Source: AP-15 sp963703665
Lineage (GTDB): Bacteria; Pseudomonadota; Alphaproteobacteria; ATCC43930; CGMCC-115725
Direction: 5' to 3'
Assembly: GCA_963703665.1 (NCBI GenBank)
Contig: CAVPFB010000003.1
Coordinates: 124,001 to 188,000 of the forward strand
DNA length: 64,000 nt
The position numbers and the translations under genes were made by a program. Positions 34,808-42,139 of this stretch are shown in pieces. The notes under the pieces are model-generated. The model worked only from the letters and a program-made list of their open reading frames with translations. It searched no databases and had not been told where the DNA came from. Within the stretch, counting starts at the first letter, position 1, and the number at the start of each line of letters is the position of its first letter.

Positions 34808-35380
34808 TCACTGGCGGAGAAGCACGAGAATCCGTTCGATCCCGCTGTCGATCGTGTCCAGACAGCTACGCCAATAGCCGTCACCGCTCCCGTAGGGGTC
34901 GGACAACCAAGGCCGCGCCGGCCGTGCCCACAAGCCAAGCAGTGTTACCTGGGGCGTGGTCTTTGCAAAGAGCTTTGTCACGATCTTCGCCTGAGGCGGC
35001 TCCATGCAAACAAGCAGATCGCCGGGCAGGTGTTCGAATGCCGCCAACGCGGTGGTTCGATGCGCCGAAAGAGAGATCTTGCGTGCGGCGGCATGGCTGA
35101 TGGCGCTTGCATCTGCCGAGGCGTCGGGGATTGCTGCGATTCCGAAAGAGGCGGCCGGAAACCGGGCAGAGGACGCCCTGGCTTCGGCGTAGGCGCTGCG
35201 ACAGATGTTGCCCTTGCATACGAACACCAACCGTTCCACTTGCGACCAATCGACGGCCCGATACTCGTGAAAGCGGCCAAGCCGCATAAGGGACACCGAG
35301 GCAAGGTGGCGAAGCAACGCCCGTCTCCCTCCGTATCGGTCGCGCACGAGCCCGTTCAATGATCGCCGTTGGAAGCGCAT
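34808..35380 (-). CDS. Low-molecular-weight protein tyrosine phosphatase-like protein with N-terminal extension
   Basis: This is about 190 residues from ATG 35380 (MRFQRRSLNGLVRDRYGGRR). The P-loop VCKGNICRS is a complete CX5R site (Cys55, Arg61), and the general-acid loop is SDPYGSGDGYWRSC. An extra stretch of about 48 basic, helical residues precedes the catalytic fold, unlike the usual 150-residue enzymes. In polysaccharide loci such phosphatases pair with tyrosine kinases, but no kinase is visible here. Its stop touches the ATP-grasp gene, so it begins the three-gene minus-strand operon. An upstream in-frame start at 35452 is less likely. Confidence 0.85.
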   Translation of the reverse strand: MRFQRRSLNGLVRDRYGGRRALLRHLASVSLMRLGRFHEYRAVDWSQVERLVFVCKGNICRSAYAEARASSARFPAASFGIAAIPDASADASAISHAAARKISLSAHRTTALAAFEHLPGDLLVCMEPPQAKIVTKLFAKTTPQVTLLGLWARPARPWLSDPYGSGDGYWRSCLDTIDSGIERILVLLRQ

Positions 35381-35490
35381 CGGCAGCAAAGATGCAGTAA
35401 TGCCCGTATATAATACCTTTGCGCCGGCCCAGCTAGAGCCTGCATCGACCACGACCCCGGGGGGGGAGCGAATTTTAGCAAGGATTCGTA

Positions 35491-36207
35491 ATGAATGCGG
35501 TGTTGCGAGAGATCTTGGGCACAGGGCAGGTTAGAGATGGCGAGGAAAGGCTCCGTCTGCATTCGCACATGGGGGAAGAAGAAGGCGCTCTGATCCACCA
35601 GCTATTTACGACTGTCAAGCCGGCCACCTCGATCGAAATTGGCTTCGCATATGGGATTTCGACGCTATATGCATGCGATGCATTGTCGGAAAACGGCAGA
35701 CCGTGCCGTCATATAGTGATCGATCCCGCTCAATCCGGGCATTGGCAAGGTATCGGTTTAAAAAATGTTGCGCTCGCTGGCTTCGATCATTTGGTAGAAT
35801 TTCACGAGGACCAATCGGCCATTGTTCTCCCTGCGCTGTTTGCCGGAGGAACAAGAGTTCAGGCTGCGATTATCGATGGATTGCATACGTTTGACCAAGC
35901 GATGATGGATTTCTTCTTCATCAACAAGATGCTCGACGTCGGCGGAGTGGTGATCCTCGACGACGCGAATTGGCCAGGCGTACTCAGGCTCGTAAAGCAC
36001 ATTTCGACCTATCCAGCCTACCGGATTCGTGGCAGGACAGGACCCGCCCCGATTCGGATTCGCGCGAGGGTTCGGCGTGCCCTCGCACCCATCATCCCTC
36101 CACTGAGGCGAGACTGGGATCGGATTCTGCTGAGCGGCTCCCGTTGCGTCGCCTTCGAAAAGGTCGCCGAAGATCGGAGACCCTTCGAGTGGCACGTCGA
36201 TTTCTAA
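35491..36207 (+). CDS. Class I SAM-dependent methyltransferase
   Basis: This is 238 residues from ATG 35491, with AAGGATT nearby as ribosome site. The SAM site is IEIGFAYGISTLYACDALSE, then HIVIDPAQSGHWQGIG, AAIIDGLHTFDQAMMDFFFI and VGGVVILDDANWPGVL, the Methyltransf_24 pattern found in glycan and natural-product loci. It diverges from the phosphatase-like gene, with about 110 bases between starts. Its base composition is clearly AT-richer than the window (many ATA, TTA and AAA codons), which suggests it came in by transfer along with the neighbouring operon. Confidence 0.88.
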   Translation: MNAVLREILGTGQVRDGEERLRLHSHMGEEEGALIHQLFTTVKPATSIEIGFAYGISTLYACDALSENGRPCRHIVIDPAQSGHWQGIGLKNVALAGFDHLVEFHEDQSAIVLPALFAGGTRVQAAIIDGLHTFDQAMMDFFFINKMLDVGGVVILDDANWPGVLRLVKHISTYPAYRIRGRTGPAPIRIRARVRRALAPIIPPLRRDWDRILLSGSRCVAFEKVAEDRRPFEWHVDF

Positions 36208-36306
36208 TTATCGTCGAGCCAGCAGATTTCTCGGCCGCACGACCGAGAACGCGGATAAGTCGGCTCTCACGTCACCAGTTCGCTCGCGCCAACTTATCGT
36301 CGGTGC

Positions 36307-37512
36307 CTAGACGATCCCGGCCCGCTTCAGCCCTTCAATTTCAGCCGCCGACAGGCCGAGCCAGTCGCCGTAGATTTCGGCGTTATGCTGGCCGATGGTC
36401 GGGCTCGGGCGGGTCTCGACCTTGGCGGTGCCGTGCAGGCGCAGTGGCGTCGTCGGCACTACGATCGGGCCGAGTTCCGGGTGGTCGATGCGTTCGAGCA
36501 TGCCGCGCTCGTGCATGTGCGGGTCGTTCATGACCTCGGGCGCGTTGCGCACCGGCGCGCACGGGATGCGGTATTCCTTGGTGCGCGCGAACACCTCCAT
36601 CTTGCCGAGGGTGCGGGTCCATTCGGCGACCAGGGCATCGGTCTCCTCCATATGGGCGACGCGACCGGCGTTGGTCGCAAAACGCGGGTCGTCGGCCAGA
36701 TCCTCGCGACCCATCGCCTTCAGCAAATTCTGGAAATGCGCCTCGGTCACGATGTGGATCGCGACATGCCCGTCCTTGGTCGGAAATACGTTGTAGGGCG
36801 CGCTGTTGAGCGCCGATTGGCGGTTGCCGGTGCGCGGCGGGATTTTTCCGGTGCGGTGATAGTATTCGAAGCTGCTGGCCAGGGTCGGATAGACCGTCTC
36901 CTGCATCGCCACCTCGACGAGCCGGCCGACGCCGCTGCGGTCGCGGTCGTAGAGGGCCGTCACGACGCCGGCGTAAAGGTGAATCCCGCCCATGAAATCG
37001 ACCAGGGTCGGGCCGGCCTTGACCGGCGGGCCATCCGGGAAGCCGGTCACGCTCATGATCCCCGAGGCCGCCTGGATCGTCATGTCCATCGCCAGATTGC
37101 CGCGATCGGGGCCGCTGAGCCCAAAGCCGGTGCCCGAAGCATAGATCAGGCGCGGGTTGATCTGGTGCAATCGGCTCCAGCCGACGCCGAGGTTGTCCAT
37201 CGTGCCCGGCGAGAAGTTTTCGAGCAGCACGTCGGCACGCCGCACCATGCGGAACAGCAATTCGCGGCCGTGCGGCTCTTTCAAATTGAGGGTCACCGCG
37301 TGCTTGTTCTGGTTCAGCATCGCGAACGGCAGGGTGGCGCTCTTGCCGGGCTCGGCGCGGCGGCGGCCGGGCTCTCCCCGCGGCGGCTCGATCTTGATCA
37401 CAAAGGCGCCGGCCTTGGCCATCAGCAAGGTCGCATAGGGACCCTGAAAGATCTGCCCGAAATCGATCACAGTGACTCCCGCCAGAGGCATGTTTGGTCG
37501 CGTCTCGGCCAT
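36307..37512 (-). CDS. CaiB/BaiF-family CoA-transferase
   Basis: This is a class III CoA-transferase of 401 residues. ATG 37512 (MAETRPNMPLAGVTVIDFGQ) is preferred because GAGG precedes it; ATG 37527 is the alternative. The catalytic Asp is in NLAMDMTIQAASG, with YASGTGFGLSGP and LLENFSPGTMDNLGVGWSRL typical of the family. It moves CoA between carboxylic acids such as formyl, oxalyl, carnitine or succinyl-type acyls; the pair of acids here is unknown. It diverges from the amidohydrolase gene with 90 bases between starts, suggesting a shared catabolic role. Confidence 0.93.
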   Translation of the reverse strand: MAETRPNMPLAGVTVIDFGQIFQGPYATLLMAKAGAFVIKIEPPRGEPGRRRAEPGKSATLPFAMLNQNKHAVTLNLKEPHGRELLFRMVRRADVLLENFSPGTMDNLGVGWSRLHQINPRLIYASGTGFGLSGPDRGNLAMDMTIQAASGIMSVTGFPDGPPVKAGPTLVDFMGGIHLYAGVVTALYDRDRSGVGRLVEVAMQETVYPTLASSFEYYHRTGKIPPRTGNRQSALNSAPYNVFPTKDGHVAIHIVTEAHFQNLLKAMGREDLADDPRFATNAGRVAHMEETDALVAEWTRTLGKMEVFARTKEYRIPCAPVRNAPEVMNDPHMHERGMLERIDHPELGPIVVPTTPLRLHGTAKVETRPSPTIGQHNAEIYGDWLGLSAAEIEGLKRAGIV

Positions 37513-37602
37513 TGCTTCGAGCCTCATTGGATTGGAAATTTCAGTCGCGCTCGGTCGCCGCGCGAGTCATGCTAAACTCGGGCTCGCATGGAGGATATGC
37601 CG

Positions 37603-38748
37603 ATGAAGTACGACGTGATCTCGGCCGATTGCCACATCGATCTGATCTGGCTGCCGCCCGACCTGTTCACCGCCAACGCGCCCGCGGCGCTGAAGGAGCG
37701 CATGCCCTTTGTCACCGACGGCGAGCGCGGCAAGGAGTGGGTCACCCGATCGGGCGCGTCCTTCGGGCTGATGAACGGGATGGGCTCGGCCGGCCGCCTC
37801 TACGAGCCGGGCAAGATCCACCGCTCCGACCGGATGGCGTCGCAGGGGATTTACGAGGACGGCAAGAAGGGCATCCGCCGCATGACCGACCCGGAACTGC
37901 GGATCAAGGATCAGGACCGCGACGGCATCCAGGCCGAGGTGTTGTACGGCATCCTCGGCGCCACCAGCCGGATCAACGACGACGAAGCCGCCGGCGAAAT
38001 GCTGCGCATCTACAACGAGTGGCTCGCGCAGTTCTGCAACAGCCACCCCGACCGCTTTGCCGGGCTCGCCTGCATTCCGAACCACGACATCGACGCCGCG
38101 GTCGGCGAAATCGAGCGGGTGGCGCGGCGCGGCGGCGTGCGCGGTCTCGAAATCTCGCGCCGGGCCGCCATGACGCCATTGTGGGACCCATGGTGGGAGC
38201 CGATGTGGAGCGCGGTCGCGGCCAGCGGATTGCCGGTGCATTTCCACACGATCGGCAGCGGCGTGCGGCGCGACCTGACCCAATTTCCGCCAAAGGTGGC
38301 GCTCGCCGCGCGCGCCTCGGGCATTACCAGCTTCCAGATGTACATGTCGGACGTCCTGATGTCGGTGATCTTCGCTGGCGTGCTCGAGCATCACCCCGGC
38401 ATCAAGCTGGTGATCGGCGAGGCCGGCACCGGCTGGATCCCGTACATCCTGCAGCGCATGGACGCCGAGTGGGAGGACCAGTTCAAGGCGCTCGACCTGA
38501 AGATGCCGCCCAGCGAATATTGGCGCCGTCAGTGCTACGCCACCTATCAGAGCGACCCGATCGGGGTCAAACTGTTGGACGAGCTCGGCGAGGACAACAT
38601 CATGTGGGGCTCGGACTTTCCGCATCCGGACGGCATCTGGCCCGACTCGCAGGAATACATCGAGCGCGAGCTCGGCCAGCTGCCCGCCGCGACCCGCAAG
38701 AAGATCGTCTGCGACAACGCCGCCAAGCTCTACCGCTTCGTGAATTAG
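37603..38748 (+). CDS. Metal-dependent amidohydrolase (amidohydrolase_2, ACMSD-like)
   Basis: This is a TIM-barrel hydrolase or decarboxylase of about 381 residues. The start is put at ATG 37603 (MKYDVISADCHIDLIWLPPD) because GGAGG (37590-37594) is eight bases upstream; ATG 37588 or 37597 are alternatives. The first motif is DCHID rather than DxHxH. SGLPVHFHTIGSG gives the strand-5 His, HHPGIKLVIGEAGTGWIPYI the next site and MWGSDFPHPDGIWP the catalytic Asp. The family covers LigW, ACMSD and gamma-resorcylate decarboxylase-like enzymes of aromatic catabolism. A decayed partial copy of this gene lies at 40370-40527. Confidence 0.92.
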   Translation: MKYDVISADCHIDLIWLPPDLFTANAPAALKERMPFVTDGERGKEWVTRSGASFGLMNGMGSAGRLYEPGKIHRSDRMASQGIYEDGKKGIRRMTDPELRIKDQDRDGIQAEVLYGILGATSRINDDEAAGEMLRIYNEWLAQFCNSHPDRFAGLACIPNHDIDAAVGEIERVARRGGVRGLEISRRAAMTPLWDPWWEPMWSAVAASGLPVHFHTIGSGVRRDLTQFPPKVALAARASGITSFQMYMSDVLMSVIFAGVLEHHPGIKLVIGEAGTGWIPYILQRMDAEWEDQFKALDLKMPPSEYWRRQCYATYQSDPIGVKLLDELGEDNIMWGSDFPHPDGIWPDSQEYIERELGQLPAATRKKIVCDNAAKLYRFVN

Positions 38749-38754
38749 CGCCGG

Positions 38755-38840
38755 ACCCTCACCCACCATCGCTGGCGCGATGGTTCACCCTCTCCCGCAA
38801 TGCGGGAGAGTGTGCCGAGCGCAGCGAGGCGGGTGAGGGC
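38755..38840. repeat. Palindromic repeat, 'ccctctcccgcaatgcgggagag' family
   Basis: About 86 bases directly after the amidohydrolase stop: CCCTCACCCACC at one end and GGCGGGTGAGGG at the other, with an inner CTCTCCCGCAATGCGGGAGAG hairpin. It resembles the common proteobacterial intergenic element of the type ccctctcccgc...gggagaggg. A related copy follows the decayed amidohydrolase at 40543-40634. It probably acts as a transcript-end hairpin. Confidence 0.72.
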
Positions 38841-38908
38841 CGCCGCTCGGCGGCCGTCTCTTCCGGTCCGGCCGACACCGTGTTCTCACAATGCGCAGTG
38901 GCCGGTCT

Positions 38909-39545
38909 TCATTGCGACACCTTGCGCCGCCGGCGGACTAAGCCCAACCCAAGCAAGCTGGAGGCGAGCAGCGCGAGCGACGCGGGCTCGGGTACGCTAA
39001 CCTCGGTCATGATTGGCGTCATCGTGCCGGTGAAGCTCCCGGCACCCTCGAACGTCAGCCCGGTTACAAAGGCAGTCGGGTCCGTGGGGTCGAGCCCTAA
39101 ACTCGGGTCGATGCCGAGCACTTCGAATTCGCTTACTCCGCCGCTCACAAAGTCGAACACGGTGTCTGCCGCAAGCATCGTATCGAATACGAATGAGGTG
39201 CCGTTCCACAAATACAATTCATAGGGATTCGAATTGCCGATATCCGGTAACTCGACGCTGGCAAAATTCGGATTTCCTGTCCCAGTCTGGTAGATATATC
39301 CTGTCGCAACTTCGGGATCGAGATAATAGGTTATTCCCGGCTGCACCGTCAGGCTGAAGCCGAATATTACTTGGTTGCCGACCAACGTTACCACCGGCAA
39401 GTTGACAGGCGGCGCCCCCGCAGACAACGTCTGAAAGGTAGAAAAGACGTCTGACATCGCACTCACATTACTGTTGCTAGAAATATTCGTAGTTCCATCT
39501 CTAGACTGTATTGCTTCAAGTTTTATCGTGTAGGTTGTATTGTTT
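38909..39545 (-). pseudogene. PEP-CTERM sorting-domain protein, 5' end missing
   Basis: About 205 residues of an exported protein remain, ending with a PEP-CTERM signal: VPEPASLALLASSLLGLGLV then RRRRK, the sorting tag recognised by exosortase. The body is Asn/Thr/Gly-rich, beta-type and AT-richer than the surroundings (IQSRDGTTNISSNSNVSAMS, VELPDIGNSNPYELYLWNGT). Going upstream, protein-like sequence stops at about 39545 without a start codon or signal peptide, and further upstream the frame is only the antisense of the HTH gene. So the 5' half has been lost, probably at a recombination junction. No exosortase is in the window. Confidence 0.75.
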
Positions 39546-39614
39546 AGGTGTGGTCGCGATCTGCTTGGGAACCTTCCCGCCGTCGTAATTGCACACGCCT
39601 CACGCCGGAGCATT

Positions 39615-40064
39615 TTACGGCGCTCTGGCCACGTCCAGCGCTCGGGTCGCCAGCGCGACGACGCGCGGGATCGGGCGATCGCCCTTCTCATAATAGGCGA
39701 CCATGCGCCGGCTGAGGCCGAGCGCGCGCGCCGCTTCATCCAAGGTATAGGCTTTGCGCTCGCGCCAATGCCGAAAGGCGTCCGACGTCATCGTTTCGCC
39801 CGCCTGTTCCTGCGCCAGGCGCCAGAGCGTATCGGCCGCCATATCGATCTCGTCGGTCCAAACGACATCGGTGCCGTGCTCTCCCACCCGCACCTGCCGG
39901 AATAATTCCGGCGACTGCCGCAACGGCGCAAACACGCGGAAGCTCTGGATCATGCCCGATATATCGAGAAGGCTCTCCTCGCCTTTGTCCCAGCGGACAC
40001 GCAAAGTCATCGGCTGCTCGCCTGACGCCACCGCGGCGATGCGCGGCAAAATCTTCCTCGGCAT
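39615..40064 (-). CDS. DUF2442 plus XRE-type helix-turn-helix protein
   Basis: This is 149 residues from ATG 40064, two bases after the DUF4160 stop. The N-terminal half (LRVRWDKGEESLLDISGMIQ, VGEHGTDVVWTDEIDMAADT) is a DUF2442-type domain. The C-terminal half is a helix-turn-helix: LDEAARALGLSRRMVAYYEK, then GDRPIPRVVALATRALD. A DUF2442 protein beside a DUF4160 protein is a recurrent small two-gene module proposed to be toxin-antitoxin-like. This one with a fused HTH is the likely DNA-binding, autoregulating member. Intact. Confidence 0.85.
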   Translation of the reverse strand: MPRKILPRIAAVASGEQPMTLRVRWDKGEESLLDISGMIQSFRVFAPLRQSPELFRQVRVGEHGTDVVWTDEIDMAADTLWRLAQEQAGETMTSDAFRHWRERKAYTLDEAARALGLSRRMVAYYEKGDRPIPRVVALATRALDVARAP

Positions 40065-40066
40065 AA

Positions 40067-40300
40067 TCAACCTCGCTCGTTCAACTCGGTCCATTTTAGG
40101 GCCAGGCTCTCGCGATGAGCCCGCGCCCATGCGATCGCTTCGGCAATCTGGGCGGGGCGCGCCTCGCCGGCGATCACCGTTAAATCCGAAATCCGCACCA
40201 GCACCTGAAAATCGGCAGCCACAATGTGAAAATGCGGCGGCCGGTGATCGTCGGCGTACATGCGTACGCTCACGGCGCCAAAGCGGTGAAGAGTTGGCAT
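40067..40300 (-). CDS. DUF4160 domain protein
   Basis: This is 77 residues from ATG 40300, the first gene of a two-gene unit with the DUF2442-HTH gene. The family core is RMYADDHRPPHFHIVAADFQ, where the PPHFH segment is the hallmark, followed by HRESLALKWTELNERG. Proteins of this type are small, basic and almost always paired with DUF2442. A toxin role has been suggested by genomic association only. A perfect inverted repeat 20 bases upstream may be the operator. Confidence 0.88.
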   Translation of the reverse strand: MPTLHRFGAVSVRMYADDHRPPHFHIVAADFQVLVRISDLTVIAGEARPAQIAEAIAWARAHRESLALKWTELNERG

Positions 40301-40320
40301 CCGTGAGCCTTGATCCTACG

Positions 40321-40346
40321 GTGCAACTATTGCACTTTTTTGTCAA
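40321..40346 (-). promoter_or_regulatory. Operator-like palindrome and TTGACA box of the DUF4160/DUF2442 unit
   Basis: GTGCAACTATTGCAC (40321-40335) is a perfect 6-bp inverted repeat with a 3-base spacer, 20 bases before the DUF4160 start. On the minus strand TTGACA (40346-40341) stands just upstream, as a consensus -35 box. A -10 box at the right distance is not clear. The placement is what is expected for autorepression by the HTH partner. Confidence 0.6.
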
Positions 40347-40369
40347 GGGCTGGTAGCGAGAAGGCGGCA

Positions 40370-40527
40370 GTCGGCGAGATTGAGCGGGTGGCGCGGCCCC
40401 GGCGGCGTGCGCGGCCCTCCAAATCTCACGCCGCGGCGCGACGATGCCCCTTTGGGAGCTCGATGCGGGGCGCGGTGGCGGCGAGCGGGTTGCCGATCCC
40501 GCTAAGCTCCGCCGGTTTGTGAATTAG
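40370..40527 (+). pseudogene. Decayed partial copy of the amidohydrolase gene
   Basis: Bases from about 40370 match 38101-38240 of the intact amidohydrolase (GTCGGCGAAATCGAGCGGGT against GTCGGCGAGATTGAGCGGGT, and so on through GTGGCGGCGAGCGGGTTGCCG), with a small deletion near 40462. Then at about 40500 the copy jumps to the last codons of the gene (GCCAAGCTCTACCGCTTCGTGAATTAG against GCTAAGCTCCGCCGGTTTGTGAATTAG). So about 490 internal bases and the 5' part are gone. The intergenic repeat that follows the intact gene also follows this remnant. Confidence 0.82.
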
Positions 40528-40542
40528 CGCCGCCGGCCGGCC

Positions 40543-40634
40543 GCTCACCCACCTTGCTGCGCGCGGCCCCCTCTCCCGCATGTCGGAGAGGGTGGACCGT
40601 GGACCCAGCCCGCAGGGTCGGGTGGGTGAGGGCG
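40543..40634. repeat. Palindromic repeat, second copy of the 38755 family
   Basis: CCGCTCACCCACC on the left and GGTGGGTGAGGGC on the right enclose CCCTCTCCCGCATGTCGGAGAGGG. It has the same layout as the element at 38755-38840 and the same position relative to the end of an amidohydrolase sequence. This suggests the repeat was already there before the duplication. Confidence 0.7.
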
Positions 40635-40659
40635 CTTCTGTGTGGGCCGCTCCCGAGAT

Positions 40660-41283
40660 TCAGCGCAATGGCGAGAAGGCGGCCGGGACGACCAGCATGT
40701 TTTCCTGGCGGATCATCATGTTCGGCCCACCGCCCGACGGCGGCGGCCAGATCCCCTTGGCGCGGGCTTCCTCGCGGATGCGGAAGCGGTCGGCGGCGTC
40801 CTTGTAGGCCCAGATATGACACCATTTGTTGAGCCCGCCGAGCTCGGTGTACCAGGCGCCCACCAGGGGCGAGAGCTCGATGCGCCGGGCGATATGCCCG
40901 CTCCAGCGGTCGATCACGCCGGGGATGCCGCCGGGCTTGAAGGTGTAGATGCGGATTTCGTAGAGCCCGCCCAATTGGCGCGGCTCCAGCGCCGGCGAGA
41001 ACGGTGCGGGCAGATAGACGTCGCTCTGCTGCTCGACGACGAATTCGCGCACATTGGGCGGCCAGCCCTGCAGCTTGGTCGCCGCCTCGCGCTGCCGGGT
41101 GCGGACTGCGAGATCGTCATAGGGCCACACATGGATCACCCGGTTGAGCGGGCCGACCTCGGTGTGCCAGAAGGCCGCGAGCGGCGAGACCTTGGCCCGG
41201 GCCGGCAATGCCTGGCCAAAGCGCTCTTCGAAATTGGCAACCGTGCCCGGCTGCAAAGTGTAGGTGCGCATCTCGATGATCAT
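40660..41283 (-). CDS. NIPSNAP-family protein with two tandem domains
   Basis: This is 207 residues from ATG 41283, overlapping the lipoprotein stop (ATGA). Two ferredoxin-like NIPSNAP repeats: MIIEMRTYTLQPGTVANFEE with GPLNRVIHVWPYDDLAVRTR, then YEIRIYTFKPGGIPGVIDRW with GGLNKWCHIWAYKDAADRFR. Such dimeric alpha-beta barrel proteins are common in alphaproteobacterial catabolic clusters but their reactions are mostly unknown. It is the second gene of a pair with the lipoprotein. Intact. Confidence 0.9.
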   Translation of the reverse strand: MIIEMRTYTLQPGTVANFEERFGQALPARAKVSPLAAFWHTEVGPLNRVIHVWPYDDLAVRTRQREAATKLQGWPPNVREFVVEQQSDVYLPAPFSPALEPRQLGGLYEIRIYTFKPGGIPGVIDRWSGHIARRIELSPLVGAWYTELGGLNKWCHIWAYKDAADRFRIREEARAKGIWPPPSGGGPNMMIRQENMLVVPAAFSPLR

Positions 41284-41903
41284 CGGATCTCCTCCGTGGC
41301 GAGGCTCAGCCCGCCGACGCTAGCCGCTGATGCCCCGGTGTCAAGCGGGATCGGGCCCGGCGGCATCCCCGGCGGCAGCGTCGTGTCGGGCTCGACCGAG
41401 CCGCCCATCAGATACACCAGGTATTCGATCGCCGCCCGCTCGCGTTTGAACGGGAAGGCTGCGGCGGCGATGCTGTCGGCGACCCTCGAATCGTCGAACT
41501 GGTTGGGATAGGCGATCTTGTGAGCGCATTGCGGGCTCGACTGCCGACACCACAGCCGCACCTGGTTGACATAGCTGTTGTCGTTTTCCAGCGCCTCGAC
41601 GTTGCTCACGTCGAACGGGCTCATGCACCAATAATTCTGCGGGCTCAACTCCAAGGTCACCCCGGGGATGATCGATCCCAGAAAACACATCTCTCCCGCG
41701 GCCGAAACAAAAAACCCGGCGTTCGGCACCGCATAGCGCATCCCGTCATCGACATACCTGATCGTCGCCAGGTATCCGGGCTGGCCGGGCGGCGCCGGCC
41801 GCCTGGCGAAGGCGAGCGAATTGAGCGGCGGCGCCGGCGGCGGGACGCAACCCGCCAACAGGGTCATGACAACGATGAGCCCGAGTGCCGTTATCGGCCG
41901 CAT
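41280..41903 (-). CDS. Lipoprotein of unknown function
   Basis: This is 207 residues from ATG 41903. The lipobox is TLLAGC (Cys18) after MRPITALGLIVVM, so it is anchored to the membrane. The mature part has several Cys (GEMCFLG, YWCMSP, LWCRQSSPQCAH), possibly paired as disulfides, and a C-terminal Pro/Gly-rich tail. No known domain is evident. The 4-base overlap with the NIPSNAP gene shows co-expression. Confidence 0.8.
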   Translation of the reverse strand: MRPITALGLIVVMTLLAGCVPPPAPPLNSLAFARRPAPPGQPGYLATIRYVDDGMRYAVPNAGFFVSAAGEMCFLGSIIPGVTLELSPQNYWCMSPFDVSNVEALENDNSYVNQVRLWCRQSSPQCAHKIAYPNQFDDSRVADSIAAAAFPFKRERAAIEYLVYLMGGSVEPDTTLPPGMPPGPIPLDTGASAASVGGLSLATEEIR

Positions 41904-42139
41904 GCGGTCGGTCCCGCGATGATCGTGTGACGTGCGCTCTCGCCGTCAAATTAGCCCAACCGGCAGACCGCGGCCAGAAAACATGCGCCGAGCTTCGGAC
42001 AAATTCCCGAAATTTTCGAGACATGGGCTCGGCCTCGAAACTGGCGGCGTTTCATTCGCGGATGCGCGTTGGGCTTGCAAGATCCCGGTCGCGATCTGAT
42101 GCTCCCCGGCGCGAAAACGGTTCTGGAAGGTCGAGAGCG

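Noticed and set aside
36385..37575. 396-codon frame antisense to the CoA-transferase gene
   Set aside because: Shadow frame; the sense strand encodes a complete CaiB/BaiF protein with its catalytic Asp.
39546..39739. N-terminal extension of the PEP-CTERM frame upstream of 39545
   Set aside because: This part is the antisense of the HTH gene, Arg/Ser-rich with no signal peptide. It was left out and the protein treated as truncated.
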